Positions 44,537 to 53,156 of a stretch of DNA of 64,000 nucleotides are shown in pieces. The stretch covers positions 1-64,000 of the forward strand of contig JAJEBF010000014.1 in assembly GCA_022824025.1 (NCBI GenBank), written 5' to 3'. Below the pieces are notes generated by a model, which saw only the letters and a program-made list of their open reading frames with translations, did not search any database and was not told where the DNA came from. Positions within the stretch are counted from its first letter, which is position 1; each line of letters opens with the position of its first letter. The translations under genes were made by a program, and so were the position numbers. This DNA is from Caldilineaceae bacterium. GTDB taxonomy: Bacteria; Chloroflexota; Anaerolineae; Caldilineales; Caldilineaceae.

Positions 44537-45334
44537 ATGCCCAGCCCATTCCCCGGCATGGACCCATTTTTGGAACTCGGCGCGCGCTGGCCGGATCTGC
44601 ACCAGCGCCTCATTGCCTATTCGTCCGAGTTTCTTCAACCGCAACTGCAACCCAAATACATCGCTCGAATTGACGAACGTATCGAATTGATGCCTTATGG
44701 CAGCGAGTTCAGACCTGATGTCATGGTTGTAGAGGCGCCAAGTGAACTCTCGGAAACAAGGGTTGCCTACGGTTCCCTCATAGCCGATGAGCCGCAGACG
44801 ATTAGGGTTCTGGATGATGAACGGCGCGTTCCTTACATCCAGGTCGTCAGTGTTGCGTCCGGAGATGTAATCACGCTTATCGAGATCATTAGTCCGGCCA
44901 ACAAGACCGGCCGGGGGAGAGACAAGTACTTCGAAAAGCAGGACGGAATTCTTGATTCCCCCGTCAACTTCATAGAGATCGATCTCCTGTCGAGGCCAAC
45001 TGCAACCTATGCACGCCTTTTCGACGTGAACTCTCCCCACGATTGGCGCTACATCGTAAGCGTTAGCCGGCCTCACAGGCGCACGAGTGTGGAAGTTTAC
45101 GCAGTTCCCCTGAGAGACCGGCTGCCTCGCTGCAAGATCCCTCTTCTTCCTGAGGATGATGACGCTGTCCTGGATCTGCCTGCAATACTTGCGCGCTCCT
45201 ACCAAGTTGGCGGTTATGACCTGCTGCTCGACTACAGCAAGCCGCCACCGGTGACTTTGAGCCGAGCAGAAGACGAATGGATGGAGGCCATGCTCGTGGA
45301 GAAGGGCTTTCGAGAAGCGACGGCGCCGCAGTAG
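44537..45334 (+). CDS. DUF4058 family protein
   Basis: From ATG 44537, preceded by AAGGAGG, the protein has 265 residues and starts with PSPFPGMDPFLE, the signature of DUF4058. Other family motifs are LHQRLIAYSSEFLQPQL, the central VTLIEIISPANKTGRGRDKY region (as VITLIEIISPANK) and YVEIDLL-like FIEIDLLSR. The E-x-I-S-P-x-N-K pattern resembles restriction-endonuclease-like folds, although the biochemical function is unknown. These genes are often multi-copy in Chloroflexota, Cyanobacteria and Planctomycetes. It lies opposite to all neighbours, which suggests insertion. Confidence 0.85.
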   Translation: MPSPFPGMDPFLELGARWPDLHQRLIAYSSEFLQPQLQPKYIARIDERIELMPYGSEFRPDVMVVEAPSELSETRVAYGSLIADEPQTIRVLDDERRVPYIQVVSVASGDVITLIEIISPANKTGRGRDKYFEKQDGILDSPVNFIEIDLLSRPTATYARLFDVNSPHDWRYIVSVSRPHRRTSVEVYAVPLRDRLPRCKIPLLPEDDDAVLDLPAILARSYQVGGYDLLLDYSKPPPVTLSRAEDEWMEAMLVEKGFREATAPQ

Positions 45335-45364
45335 CTCCACGCCGCCGGCAACACGGGCACATAG

Positions 45365-45667
45365 CCGGTCAACGCCTCCGCCTATGCCGAGACTGTCATT
45401 ACGTCCCCGTCGGAAAAGCGGGCAGTGCTGCGGCTAGGCTTCGATGACTGGATGAGTGTATGGGTCAACGACCAGCTCATCACCACTTTGAGGCATGATA
45501 ACGGCTTTGCAGTCAGCGAGATTCCTGTAACGCTAAGTCGGGGCGACAACAGACTGCGACTGAAGCTGTGCAACTTCGACAACATCGAGTGGCGCTGTTG
45601 GGCGTTCAGCAGTGCAGTTCTGACCGCCGACGAAACGGCCCAAGCGGTTCCATGCGCCCTAGAGTGA
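45365..45667 (+). pseudogene. Orphan C-terminal fragment of a glycoside-hydrolase-type protein
   Basis: After a TAG at 45362-45364 the frame is open to TGA 45665-45667 and encodes about 100 residues with no ATG at its start. The segment VLRLGFDDWMSVWVNDQLI followed by GDNRLRLKLCNFDNIEWRCW is a beta-sandwich motif like those at the C-terminus of bacterial glycoside hydrolases. The N-terminal catalytic part is absent. It overlaps the end of the minus-strand GH32-like gene by 9 bp. I read it as a remnant left by a rearrangement that also placed the DUF4058 gene here. Confidence 0.6.
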
Positions 45668-47128
45668 CATCTCCCATACCTTCACGTTGCTCACCGTCGC
45701 GCTGCCGGCCTCGACCGCAAAGCCCAGACGGCCTCCCGGCTGATGGTCCATCGTATAGCACTGGATATGCACGTCGTCGATGTAGAGTTCCACGTGCGCG
45801 TCGCGCGCCAGGAGCCGCCAGCGCGCTGGTTGGTCGGCAGTCTGCCGGTAAGGCTTTCGGTCCTGCGGTCTGAACGAATAACCGTCGTATCGACCGACCT
45901 CCACCTGCCCGTCACTCTGCGCAAACAGCAACGTCCCCTGGTTTGCCGACTCTCCTTCTATGAACAAGCCGGCGCCTTTGAGCAACGCCTCGGAGCTATG
46001 CCTCGTCAGCTCCGCCTCCAGGATGACGCCGCATTTCGTGTCGTACTGCGCCGGCAAAATGGCCAGGCCCCCCGAAGCCGCGCCAATCTGCGCCTTCCCG
46101 GCCGACAGTGAACAGGCATCGTCTTGCAGGCCATATAGCTGGCAGCCTTCGAGTACGACAGGCATTTCTCTCCCTTTCAGGGCCTCGTTGCCCGGCCACC
46201 AGCGCAGGTTCAGAATGCCGCTGTCGTCACGCTGCACCGACTTCAAAGGCGAGAAGTAGATGTCCTCTGGTCCGGCGTGTCCGCTGCGCGGCACGGTGTG
46301 GTGGTTGAGCAGGAGTTCCTCGCCGCAATGGTAAAAGCGTGCGAAATAGGTGTAGAGCATGGGGCTGCTGCTCAGGAAGGGGGCCTGGTCCGGGTCGAGC
46401 TCATAGGGACCGGCTTGATTTACAGAGTTCAGCACGAACATGCCGCCCTCGCCGGCAGGCAGCCGCGAATGATGGCGGGCGCCCAGCGGCGCGGCGCCGA
46501 CCCCCAACAGCATGTAGTAGCGGTCCCCGAACTTTTCCACCGCGCCGACTTCGACGCGATCACCCCACACGCCGGTCTCGATCACCGGCGGCGCGGCCCG
46601 GAAATGCCTTCCGTCGTCCGAGACGACGCTACCGGCCGTGCCGCACAACCCGGCCGGACCATGCCTCGCCACAGCGGTCAGGAACCCGATATAGCCGTCC
46701 CCTTCCTCGCGCGGCAGCGCCCAGATGCAGTCCCAGCGCTGGCTCGTGAAAGTAGGGTCGTCGGCGTACCAGCGGGGATCCGCCCGGCAGACGTACTCCT
46801 CATCAGGAAGGCGCGTCCAGTTCAGCAGGTCATCGGACTCGGCAAAGAATATCTCCTGAATGCCTGCCCGTTCCTCGGAGAAGTTGAGCATGAACTTTTC
46901 CCCCGCGCGCCAGACCATGCCTGTGCCCAGCCAGACCGCGTCATCCGCCTTGTGGATGATGGGACCGTGGTCGTCAAAATGAACGCCGTCATCGGAAACG
47001 GCCACACTCATGCCGTCCCATCGAACATCGGCGCGCGAGTTGTGCAAATAGAAAAGATAATGTCTACCCTCGTGGAAGTAGAGCCAGGTGTCCCACATGC
47101 GCGCGGCGATGCTGGGTTTGAAGATCAC
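45659..47128 (-). CDS. GH32/GH43-superfamily-like five-bladed propeller hydrolase
   Basis: The open frame reaches 47404 but overlaps a permease gene there, so GTG 47128, preceded by AAAGGAG, is taken. The 489-residue protein starts with IFKPSIAARMWDTWLYFHEG and HYLFYLHNS, typical of beta-fructosidase/arabinosidase propellers, with later blades such as WLGTGMVWRAG and RWYADDPTF. The last 170 residues form a C-terminal beta-sandwich like GH32 enzymes (GYSFRPQDRKPYRQ, then ARDAHVELYIDD). No signal peptide is visible. It is the last gene of the sugar-transporter operon, so it probably acts on what that importer brings in. Confidence 0.7.
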   Translation of the reverse strand: MIFKPSIAARMWDTWLYFHEGRHYLFYLHNSRADVRWDGMSVAVSDDGVHFDDHGPIIHKADDAVWLGTGMVWRAGEKFMLNFSEERAGIQEIFFAESDDLLNWTRLPDEEYVCRADPRWYADDPTFTSQRWDCIWALPREEGDGYIGFLTAVARHGPAGLCGTAGSVVSDDGRHFRAAPPVIETGVWGDRVEVGAVEKFGDRYYMLLGVGAAPLGARHHSRLPAGEGGMFVLNSVNQAGPYELDPDQAPFLSSSPMLYTYFARFYHCGEELLLNHHTVPRSGHAGPEDIYFSPLKSVQRDDSGILNLRWWPGNEALKGREMPVVLEGCQLYGLQDDACSLSAGKAQIGAASGGLAILPAQYDTKCGVILEAELTRHSSEALLKGAGLFIEGESANQGTLLFAQSDGQVEVGRYDGYSFRPQDRKPYRQTADQPARWRLLARDAHVELYIDDVHIQCYTMDHQPGGRLGFAVEAGSATVSNVKVWEMSL

Positions 47129-47190
47129 AGAAGGCTCCTTTCCGATAGGAGTTGCCTGTGGGTTGCGAAGAAGGGACGCCGCCTGAGGCT

Positions 47191-48069
47191 TTACCCTTTC
47201 ACGCCTGTGATGACAATGCCTTGGATATAGTGCTTCTGCGCCACAAAGAAGAGGAGTACGGGCGGGAGCATTGCAATGAAGGAGACCACCATCAACTCGG
47301 ACCACAAAACGCCGTGCGCGGCGCGCAGGAACGAGAGCGCAATCGCAAGCGGGAAGGTCTCCATCCGGCTCAAATAGATCAGCGGCCCCAGAAACTCGTT
47401 CCACGCCCAGGTGAAAGCGAAGATCGCGGTGATGCCCAGCGCCGGCTTGCTCAACGGCAGAAGGATGCGCAGGAACAGTCCTATCACACCGCAGCCGTCA
47501 ATGCGCGCAGCGTCGTCCAACTCTCGAGGAATCGTGGTGTAGAACTGGCGCAGCAGAAATACAAAGTAGGCGTTGGCGAAAAAGTGCGGGACGATTAACG
47601 GGTTGTACGTGTTGATCCAACCGAACTTGGAAAACAGGATGAAGAGAGGGATCATCGTGACCTGCTGCGGCAGCATCATCGTGCTCAGGACGATGATAAA
47701 CAGAACGCGGCTTCCTCGAAAACTCAACCGGGCGAAGGCAAACGCAACAATTGCATTGGAAAGTACTGTTCCCAGCGTGATCATGAGACTCATGTACATC
47801 GAGTTTCGGATAAATACCAGGAACGAAACCGGGAAGATCGTGACCGCCCGAACATAATTCGACCACACAAACGGGTCCGGAATCCAGATCGGTGGGAACT
47901 TCGTGATCTGATGCGGCGGCTTGAGCGAAGTGGAAAGCATCCAGGCCAAGGGAACCATGACGATAATCCCCCCAGCAACCAGCGCAGCATGGATCAGGAT
48001 CGTCTGCGTCCTCTGGACGCGCCTGACACTCGCTCGCCCGCTGCCCATGCCAATCGCCGCGCCGCTCAT
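47191..48069 (-). CDS. CUT1-type sugar ABC transporter permease (MalG-like)
   Basis: The 292-residue membrane protein has six probable helices and the cytoplasmic EAA loop DDAARIDGCGVIGLFLRILLP, which contacts the ATPase. The motif MVPLAWMLSTSLKPP near the N-terminus is typical of MalG-type permeases. Its ATG overlaps the stop of the upstream permease by four bases (ATGA), indicating translational coupling, and GGAGGACAGAGG precedes it. No ATPase gene for this importer is present in the window. Confidence 0.93.
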   Translation of the reverse strand: MSGAAIGMGSGRASVRRVQRTQTILIHAALVAGGIIVMVPLAWMLSTSLKPPHQITKFPPIWIPDPFVWSNYVRAVTIFPVSFLVFIRNSMYMSLMITLGTVLSNAIVAFAFARLSFRGSRVLFIIVLSTMMLPQQVTMIPLFILFSKFGWINTYNPLIVPHFFANAYFVFLLRQFYTTIPRELDDAARIDGCGVIGLFLRILLPLSKPALGITAIFAFTWAWNEFLGPLIYLSRMETFPLAIALSFLRAAHGVLWSELMVVSFIAMLPPVLLFFVAQKHYIQGIVITGVKG

Positions 48070-49046
48070 GACCTCTGTCCTCCAATTTCGGTCTCATAGT
48101 AGACCCATGCCTTCGATGACCGGAAGAGCAGCAACGTGAAGACCAGGAGTATCAGGAAGAAAATCCAGGCATAGGCGCTCGCGTACCCCATCCGATACTG
48201 CCGAAAAGCCACCTGGTACAGATATAGCACCATCATCAAGGTGGCGTTGGCCGGCCCTCCATCCCCCTCGGTCATCACGTACACGTTTGTGAATACCTGT
48301 GCCGACCAGATGATCTGCGTCACCACCACAAAGAACAACGTCGGACTGATCATCGGGATCGTAATGTTGCGGAAGCGCCGCCAGATACCGGCGCCGTCGA
48401 TCGTTGCAGCCTCATACAACTCGGTTGGGATGCCCTGCAGTCCAGCCAGAAAAATGAGCATATTGGAACCAGCGCCCCACACGCTCATCAGTACCAGGGC
48501 CATCTTGGCCGTGCTCCTGTCGAACAGCCAGCGCGGCCCCTCGATTCCAACCAGCGACAGCGCCCAGTTGATCAGCCCAAACTCAGGTTGAAACAGCCAG
48601 AGCCACAACAGCGATGTGGCGATCGAAGGAATGACGGCAGGCAGATAATATACGATGCGATAGGTGGGCTGTCCGGAGATGTTCTGGTTAAGCAGAATCG
48701 CGATGAAGAACCCAACGCTAATCGTCAGGGGGATGCTCAGAAAGACGTAATAGGCCGTGTTGTACAACGTGGTCCAGAAGAGCGTTCGAGTCGTGTCAAA
48801 TGAGAGCAGATTGGTGTAATTTTCGAAGCCCACAAATTCAAGCGTGAAGAGGTCGGTTTCGGTGAAGCTCAGACCGAGAGAGGTAAGCATCGGTCCCAGA
48901 ATAAACGCCAGGAACCCAACGACCCACGGTGAAATCAGGAGGTAAGCGATGAGCTCCTCCCGCTGCCGCAATGTGCGGCGAGACCAGGCATTCGATGTGA
49001 GCAATCTCGACCACAGCGTCTGGCTGCTTTGAAGTTCCGCGCCCAT
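48066..49046 (-). CDS. CUT1-type sugar ABC transporter permease (MalF-like)
   Basis: The 326-residue protein has a hydrophilic N-terminus, LLISPWVVGFLAF as first helix, and the EAA loop YEAATIDGAGIWRRFRNITIP. It forms the channel with the MalG-like permease whose gene overlaps its end. It lies 146 bp after the first of two tandem binding-protein genes. Confidence 0.93.
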   Translation of the reverse strand: MGAELQSSQTLWSRLLTSNAWSRRTLRQREELIAYLLISPWVVGFLAFILGPMLTSLGLSFTETDLFTLEFVGFENYTNLLSFDTTRTLFWTTLYNTAYYVFLSIPLTISVGFFIAILLNQNISGQPTYRIVYYLPAVIPSIATSLLWLWLFQPEFGLINWALSLVGIEGPRWLFDRSTAKMALVLMSVWGAGSNMLIFLAGLQGIPTELYEAATIDGAGIWRRFRNITIPMISPTLFFVVVTQIIWSAQVFTNVYVMTEGDGGPANATLMMVLYLYQVAFRQYRMGYASAYAWIFFLILLVFTLLLFRSSKAWVYYETEIGGQRS

Positions 49047-49192
49047 GTTTTCAGCCTGCCTTCCGCTTCAAGGTTACGGCAGCGTCGGAGCATACGAGCG
49101 ACGTGAACAAAGAGAAGAAGAGCGCTTTTTCTCCCCCGTCAGGCGCCTCGACTTCCCCTCGTCCCGTCCTCACCTGTCGACGTTCAACCTTC

Positions 49193-50524
49193 TTACGCAA
49201 ATATCTCGTCAATGCGCTCCACAATCAGATTGACGCCTTCTTGCAGGCCGATCTCGCCTGTCACCCATATCTGCTCCCAAATCGGCGTGAATACCTCCGA
49301 GTTGACCTTCTCATTTTCCTGGAAAGAAGGATTCAGGCGCGTATGATCCATAATCCGGGAGAATGCCGCCACGTCATAGCCGGCCTCCGCGCCCATTGAT
49401 TCCACATCCCAGGCGTCACCGGCCACGCTTCGCCGTGCAGGCTGCAGGCCGACGATGCTCAACGCCATTACCTTCTCAGCCTCCGGCGAGGCCAGGAATT
49501 CCACCAACCGGACAGAGGCGTCGGGCTCTTCCGTCTTCTTGGCAATGACGTAGCCATTGCAGAATGTGAGGCCCGCCTTTACCCCATCGCGCGCCGTAGG
49601 AAGATCTGTGAAGTCCCAGGCAAAGTCGTTCTCCCGAATGTAGTTGGTGACTGTCCAGCTATGAGACTCCGTGAACGCCACTTTACCACTTGAAAAAACG
49701 TTCCACCAGCCCATCTCAGGAATCGAGCCGGCAACCGGCGCCACCGGATTATCACCGTAAATCTGATCGTGGTTGAACTTGAGACCCGCCAAAGCCTCTT
49801 CGCTGTCAAGCAGGCATTGTGTACCGAAGATCTCGCCGTTCATCCACTCCCCGCCATTCATCCAGACGTAGTGTTGAATATACTCCTGGGCCACGTAGTT
49901 GCCCCACTGGACTATTTTCCCGCTGTCATCGCGCTTGGTCGTTGCCTCGTATGCCGCTTGGTAGTCGTCCCAGGTCCAGGTTCCATCGGGATGATCCACG
50001 CCGGCCTCATCCAGGATATCCTTGTTGTAGGCCATCACCACCGTCGATACATATTTGGGGATTCCGAACAACTGTCCGTCCAAGAGATGGGCCTTGACCA
50101 GGGCGGGATAGAAGTCCTCCAGGTAAGCGCTGTCGAAGTAATCGTCAAGCTGCAGCAGTTGGCCTTTCTGCAGCAGGTTATAGTTGATGTTGTCCCAAAC
50201 AAACATGACGTCGGGTGAATCTCCGGCAACCGCCTGTGTATACAGTTTGTCTGCGTAGTCAGGCGACTCTGCATTCTCAAAAGTAACGCTGATGCCGGGA
50301 TTCTCTTCCTCAAAGCTGGGTATGATTTCGTCCGTCCAGAAAGCGATGCCCTCCGGCCCAACCCAGCTTCCCTCCGCCAGTCTGATCTCGATCGGCTCCT
50401 CAGACATCGAAGCCCCTGATTCGTCAGGGGTGGCTGCCGGGCCAACGCAGCCGGCTAGCAGGCCCCCGCCCGCCGTCGCCGCCGAAAGCCGCAAGAAACT
50501 CCGTCGATTCATTTGCTTGCCCAT
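49193..50524 (-). CDS. Sugar-binding lipoprotein of CUT1 importer, tandem copy 1 (twin-arginine signal)
   Basis: From ATG 50524, preceded by GGGAGGAA, the protein has 443 residues. The signal contains NRRSFLRLSAAT (twin arginine) and lipobox LAGC with Cys26, indicating Tat export and lipid anchoring. The mature protein is a family 1 sugar-binding type (IEIRLAEGSWVGPEG, KYVSTVVMAYNKDILDEAG). It is the same length as the next gene and very similar along its length. It sits directly before the permeases, so it is the more obvious partner of the channel. Confidence 0.92.
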   Translation of the reverse strand: MGKQMNRRSFLRLSAATAGGGLLAGCVGPAATPDESGASMSEEPIEIRLAEGSWVGPEGIAFWTDEIIPSFEEENPGISVTFENAESPDYADKLYTQAVAGDSPDVMFVWDNINYNLLQKGQLLQLDDYFDSAYLEDFYPALVKAHLLDGQLFGIPKYVSTVVMAYNKDILDEAGVDHPDGTWTWDDYQAAYEATTKRDDSGKIVQWGNYVAQEYIQHYVWMNGGEWMNGEIFGTQCLLDSEEALAGLKFNHDQIYGDNPVAPVAGSIPEMGWWNVFSSGKVAFTESHSWTVTNYIRENDFAWDFTDLPTARDGVKAGLTFCNGYVIAKKTEEPDASVRLVEFLASPEAEKVMALSIVGLQPARRSVAGDAWDVESMGAEAGYDVAAFSRIMDHTRLNPSFQENEKVNSEVFTPIWEQIWVTGEIGLQEGVNLIVERIDEIFA

Positions 50525-50757
50525 TCTTCCTCCCAGTTCTGACTCAGAGGGTTCCGTGCCTCGGCTGGCGAATGCCGAACCGGGCTGACTCAAGCCCTGC
50601 CAGGTCCGCCCAGCCAGACCGTCGCATCTTCCGACCTGTTTCGCCTCGTGCAGAAGAAGCCGGAAAACAGTACGGTCTGGCCAGGATTTGTCCGGAGGCA
50701 ATTCGTTTGCGGTCCTCCACGATTAGACGCGGGCCTGGCCAACCACCTTTCCCAACA

Positions 50758-52089
50758 CTAAGCGAAAATCTCGTCGATGCGCTCCACGATAAGATTGATG
50801 CCTTCTTCCAGGCCGAGATCACCCGTGATCCAGATCTGGTCCCAGATCGGGCTGAATACCTCCGAGTTTACCTTTTCATTCTCCTGGAAGGCTGGGTCCA
50901 GCCGCGCGTCATCCATAATGCGCGAGAACGCCCCCACATCATAGCCGGCTTGCGCGCCCATCGAATCCACGTCCCACACTTCACCGGCCACGCTTCGCCG
51001 CGTCGGCTGCAGGCCAACAATACTCAGCGCCATCGCCTTCTGCGCCTCGGGCCCTGTCAGGAACCGCACCATCTCCACCGAAGCGTCCGGCTCCTGGGTC
51101 GCCCTCGCAACCCCGTAGCCATCGGCAAACGTCAGGCCGGCCTTTCCGCCGTCAGGAGCGACGGGAAGATCGGTGAAATCCCAGTTGAAGTCATTCTCAC
51201 GCACATAGTTTGTCACCGTCCAACTATGCGACTCGGCAAACGCTATCTTCCCGGTCGAAAAGATGTTGTGCCACCCAACGTCCGGTACCGAGCCTGCAAT
51301 CGGAGCCACCTGGTTGCTGCCGTAAATCAGGTCGTAATTGTGCCTGAGCGCCGCAATCGCTTCCTCACTGTCAAGCAGACATTTCGTGCCGAACAGGGGC
51401 GCGTTCATCCATTCGCCGCCGTTCATCCAGACGTAATGTTCCATGTACTGCTGGGCGACGTATCTGCCCCACTGGACAATCTCGCCGTCGTCGTCGCGCA
51501 CGGTCGTCGCGTCGTAGGCAACCAGGTAATCGTCCCACGTCCACGTTCCATCCGGATGCTCGACCCCGGCCTCGTCCAGGATGTCCTTGTTATAGGCCAT
51601 CGCCACCGTCGACACATACTTGGGCATACCGTACAGCTTTCCATCGAGAAGATGCGCATCCAGTTTGGCGGGGTAGAAGTCCTCCAGGTCGTCGCTGTCG
51701 AAATAGTCATCCAACTGGAGGAACTGGCCCTTTTGCATCAGGTTATAGTTTACGCCGCCCCAGACGAACATCACGTCGGGAGCGTCACCGGCGACCGACT
51801 GCGTATAGAGCTTGTCGGCGTAGTCGGGCGACTCGGCGTTCTCAAATGTCACACTAATGCCTGGATGGCCTTCTTCAAATGCCGGAATGATTTCATCCGT
51901 CCAGAACGCGATTCCTTCCGGGCCGACCCAACTGCCTTCGGCCAGCCTGATCTCGATCATCTCCTCGGCCATTGAATCCCCCGTGTCGGCAGGGGCGGCC
52001 GCGGGCGCTACGCAGGCGGCAAGCAGCCCGGTTCCTGCTGTCGTTGCTGAAAGCCGCAGAAAGTCACGTCGATTCAGTCGCTTGTTCAT
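50758..52089 (-). CDS. Sugar-binding lipoprotein of CUT1 importer, tandem copy 2 (twin-arginine signal)
   Basis: From ATG 52089, with CAGGAGA before it, the protein again has 443 residues. Its signal (NRRDFLRLSATTAG, lipobox LAAC, Cys26) parallels copy 1, and the mature domains align without gaps by eye, with changes spread throughout. Sites such as KYVSTVAMAYNKDILDEAG and WMNGGEWMN are shared. The 233-bp gap to copy 1 may hold a promoter or processing site. Two binders feeding one channel would widen the substrate range. Confidence 0.92.
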   Translation of the reverse strand: MNKRLNRRDFLRLSATTAGTGLLAACVAPAAAPADTGDSMAEEMIEIRLAEGSWVGPEGIAFWTDEIIPAFEEGHPGISVTFENAESPDYADKLYTQSVAGDAPDVMFVWGGVNYNLMQKGQFLQLDDYFDSDDLEDFYPAKLDAHLLDGKLYGMPKYVSTVAMAYNKDILDEAGVEHPDGTWTWDDYLVAYDATTVRDDDGEIVQWGRYVAQQYMEHYVWMNGGEWMNAPLFGTKCLLDSEEAIAALRHNYDLIYGSNQVAPIAGSVPDVGWHNIFSTGKIAFAESHSWTVTNYVRENDFNWDFTDLPVAPDGGKAGLTFADGYGVARATQEPDASVEMVRFLTGPEAQKAMALSIVGLQPTRRSVAGEVWDVDSMGAQAGYDVGAFSRIMDDARLDPAFQENEKVNSEVFSPIWDQIWITGDLGLEEGINLIVERIDEIFA

Positions 52090-52208
52090 TGTGTTCTCCT
52101 GAATGTGTGCCCTGGTCTGCGAACTGAGAACAAGGCTTGAAAGATTTTCCTTTGCGTGAACTCGGCCGACCTGCGCCTGGGTCACGCTTGGTCCGAAATA
52201 GGGTCTCG

Positions 52209-53156
52209 CTACAAATGTGCAGAATCGTCTTGCTTGGTAAAGACCGTCGCCGCTGCGCCGACCAACCCTGAATCGGCGCCCATCGCCGCTGGCAAAATCG
52301 GTAAGCTACGGCTGTTCTCCGCCCAGATGTGTGCCCGTGTAGAGGCAACAAATCTGTCCCAGTACAATCCTCTTGACGATCCTAACCCTCCTCCCACAAC
52401 GATCGCCTCTGGGTCTATCACGTTGACCAGAAAACCGACACTGTTGCCAAGAGCCTCACCGGCGCTCCGCACGATCCCGATCGCCGCCTCGTCGCCCGCC
52501 TCCGCGGCGGCCGTCACCTCTTCCCCGCGCGCCGCTGTCCGTCCGCTCTCCCGGTTGTACCGCGCAACCAGCGCCGGTCCGCTGGCGTACTCCTCCAGGA
52601 TTGGATTCAGAACCGTGCCGCACGTACTGCATTCCACCGTGAACGGGCTGCTTGCCATGATCAGTGCGTTGCCGCGCGCGCCCGCAAATGGCCTGCCATC
52701 CTGAACCAGCGTACTCGAAATCCCGGTCCCGACCGTCACGTAGACAAACAGCCTGTAGGGCCGCCCCGCGCCGTACAACCCCTCAGCCAGCGCCCCCGCC
52801 CGCACATCCGACTCGACCACGGCCGGCGCCAGCGAGGCGAATGCCGCTTCGACCGGCGCATCCTGCCAGTCCAGCGTGTGGGAACTGGTGATCCGCCCAT
52901 CCGGACCAACAAGCTCCGGTACGCCAACGCCAATGCCCTGTAGAGCCAGTTCTTTCCTGTCGGCTTCGACCGCCATCTCTTCGGCAAGGCTTAGAGCGTC
53001 CTTCAGAACCGCCTCGCCGCCTCGCCGCGGCTCCGTCGGGACTATCCTCCGGGCAAGAACCGCGCCCGAAGAGAGGGTGACGAGTCCGGCTGCAATCTTG
53101 GTTCCCCCTACGTCCAGGCCGATTGCGCAGGCCCCGCGGTCAGGGCTCTCTGCCAT
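52209..53156 (-). CDS. ROK-family sugar kinase-like protein with degenerate zinc site
   Basis: ATG 53156 gives 315 residues; the longer frame extends into the bicupin gene and looks non-coding. GLDVGGTKIAAGLV (residues 13-26) is the ROK ATP-binding start. ESDVRAGALAEGLYGAG with Asp117 fits the catalytic region, and NVIDPEAIVVGGGLG fits the C-terminal motif. The usual zinc motif CxCGxxGC is altered to ECSTCGTVLNP (175-185), and the His before it is absent. It probably phosphorylates a sugar from the adjacent importer. Helix-turn-helix DNA-binding residues are absent, so it is not a NagC-type repressor. It overlaps the bicupin gene by 17 bp. Confidence 0.83.
   Translation of the reverse strand: MAESPDRGACAIGLDVGGTKIAAGLVTLSSGAVLARRIVPTEPRRGGEAVLKDALSLAEEMAVEADRKELALQGIGVGVPELVGPDGRITSSHTLDWQDAPVEAAFASLAPAVVESDVRAGALAEGLYGAGRPYRLFVYVTVGTGISSTLVQDGRPFAGARGNALIMASSPFTVECSTCGTVLNPILEEYASGPALVARYNRESGRTAARGEEVTAAAEAGDEAAIGIVRSAGEALGNSVGFLVNVIDPEAIVVGGGLGSSRGLYWDRFVASTRAHIWAENSRSLPILPAAMGADSGLVGAAATVFTKQDDSAHL

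Noticed and set aside
47129..47404. N-terminal extension of the GH32/43-like gene
   Set aside because: It overlaps the MalG-like permease gene and has a shadow-like composition; AAAGGAG before GTG 47128 marks the better start.
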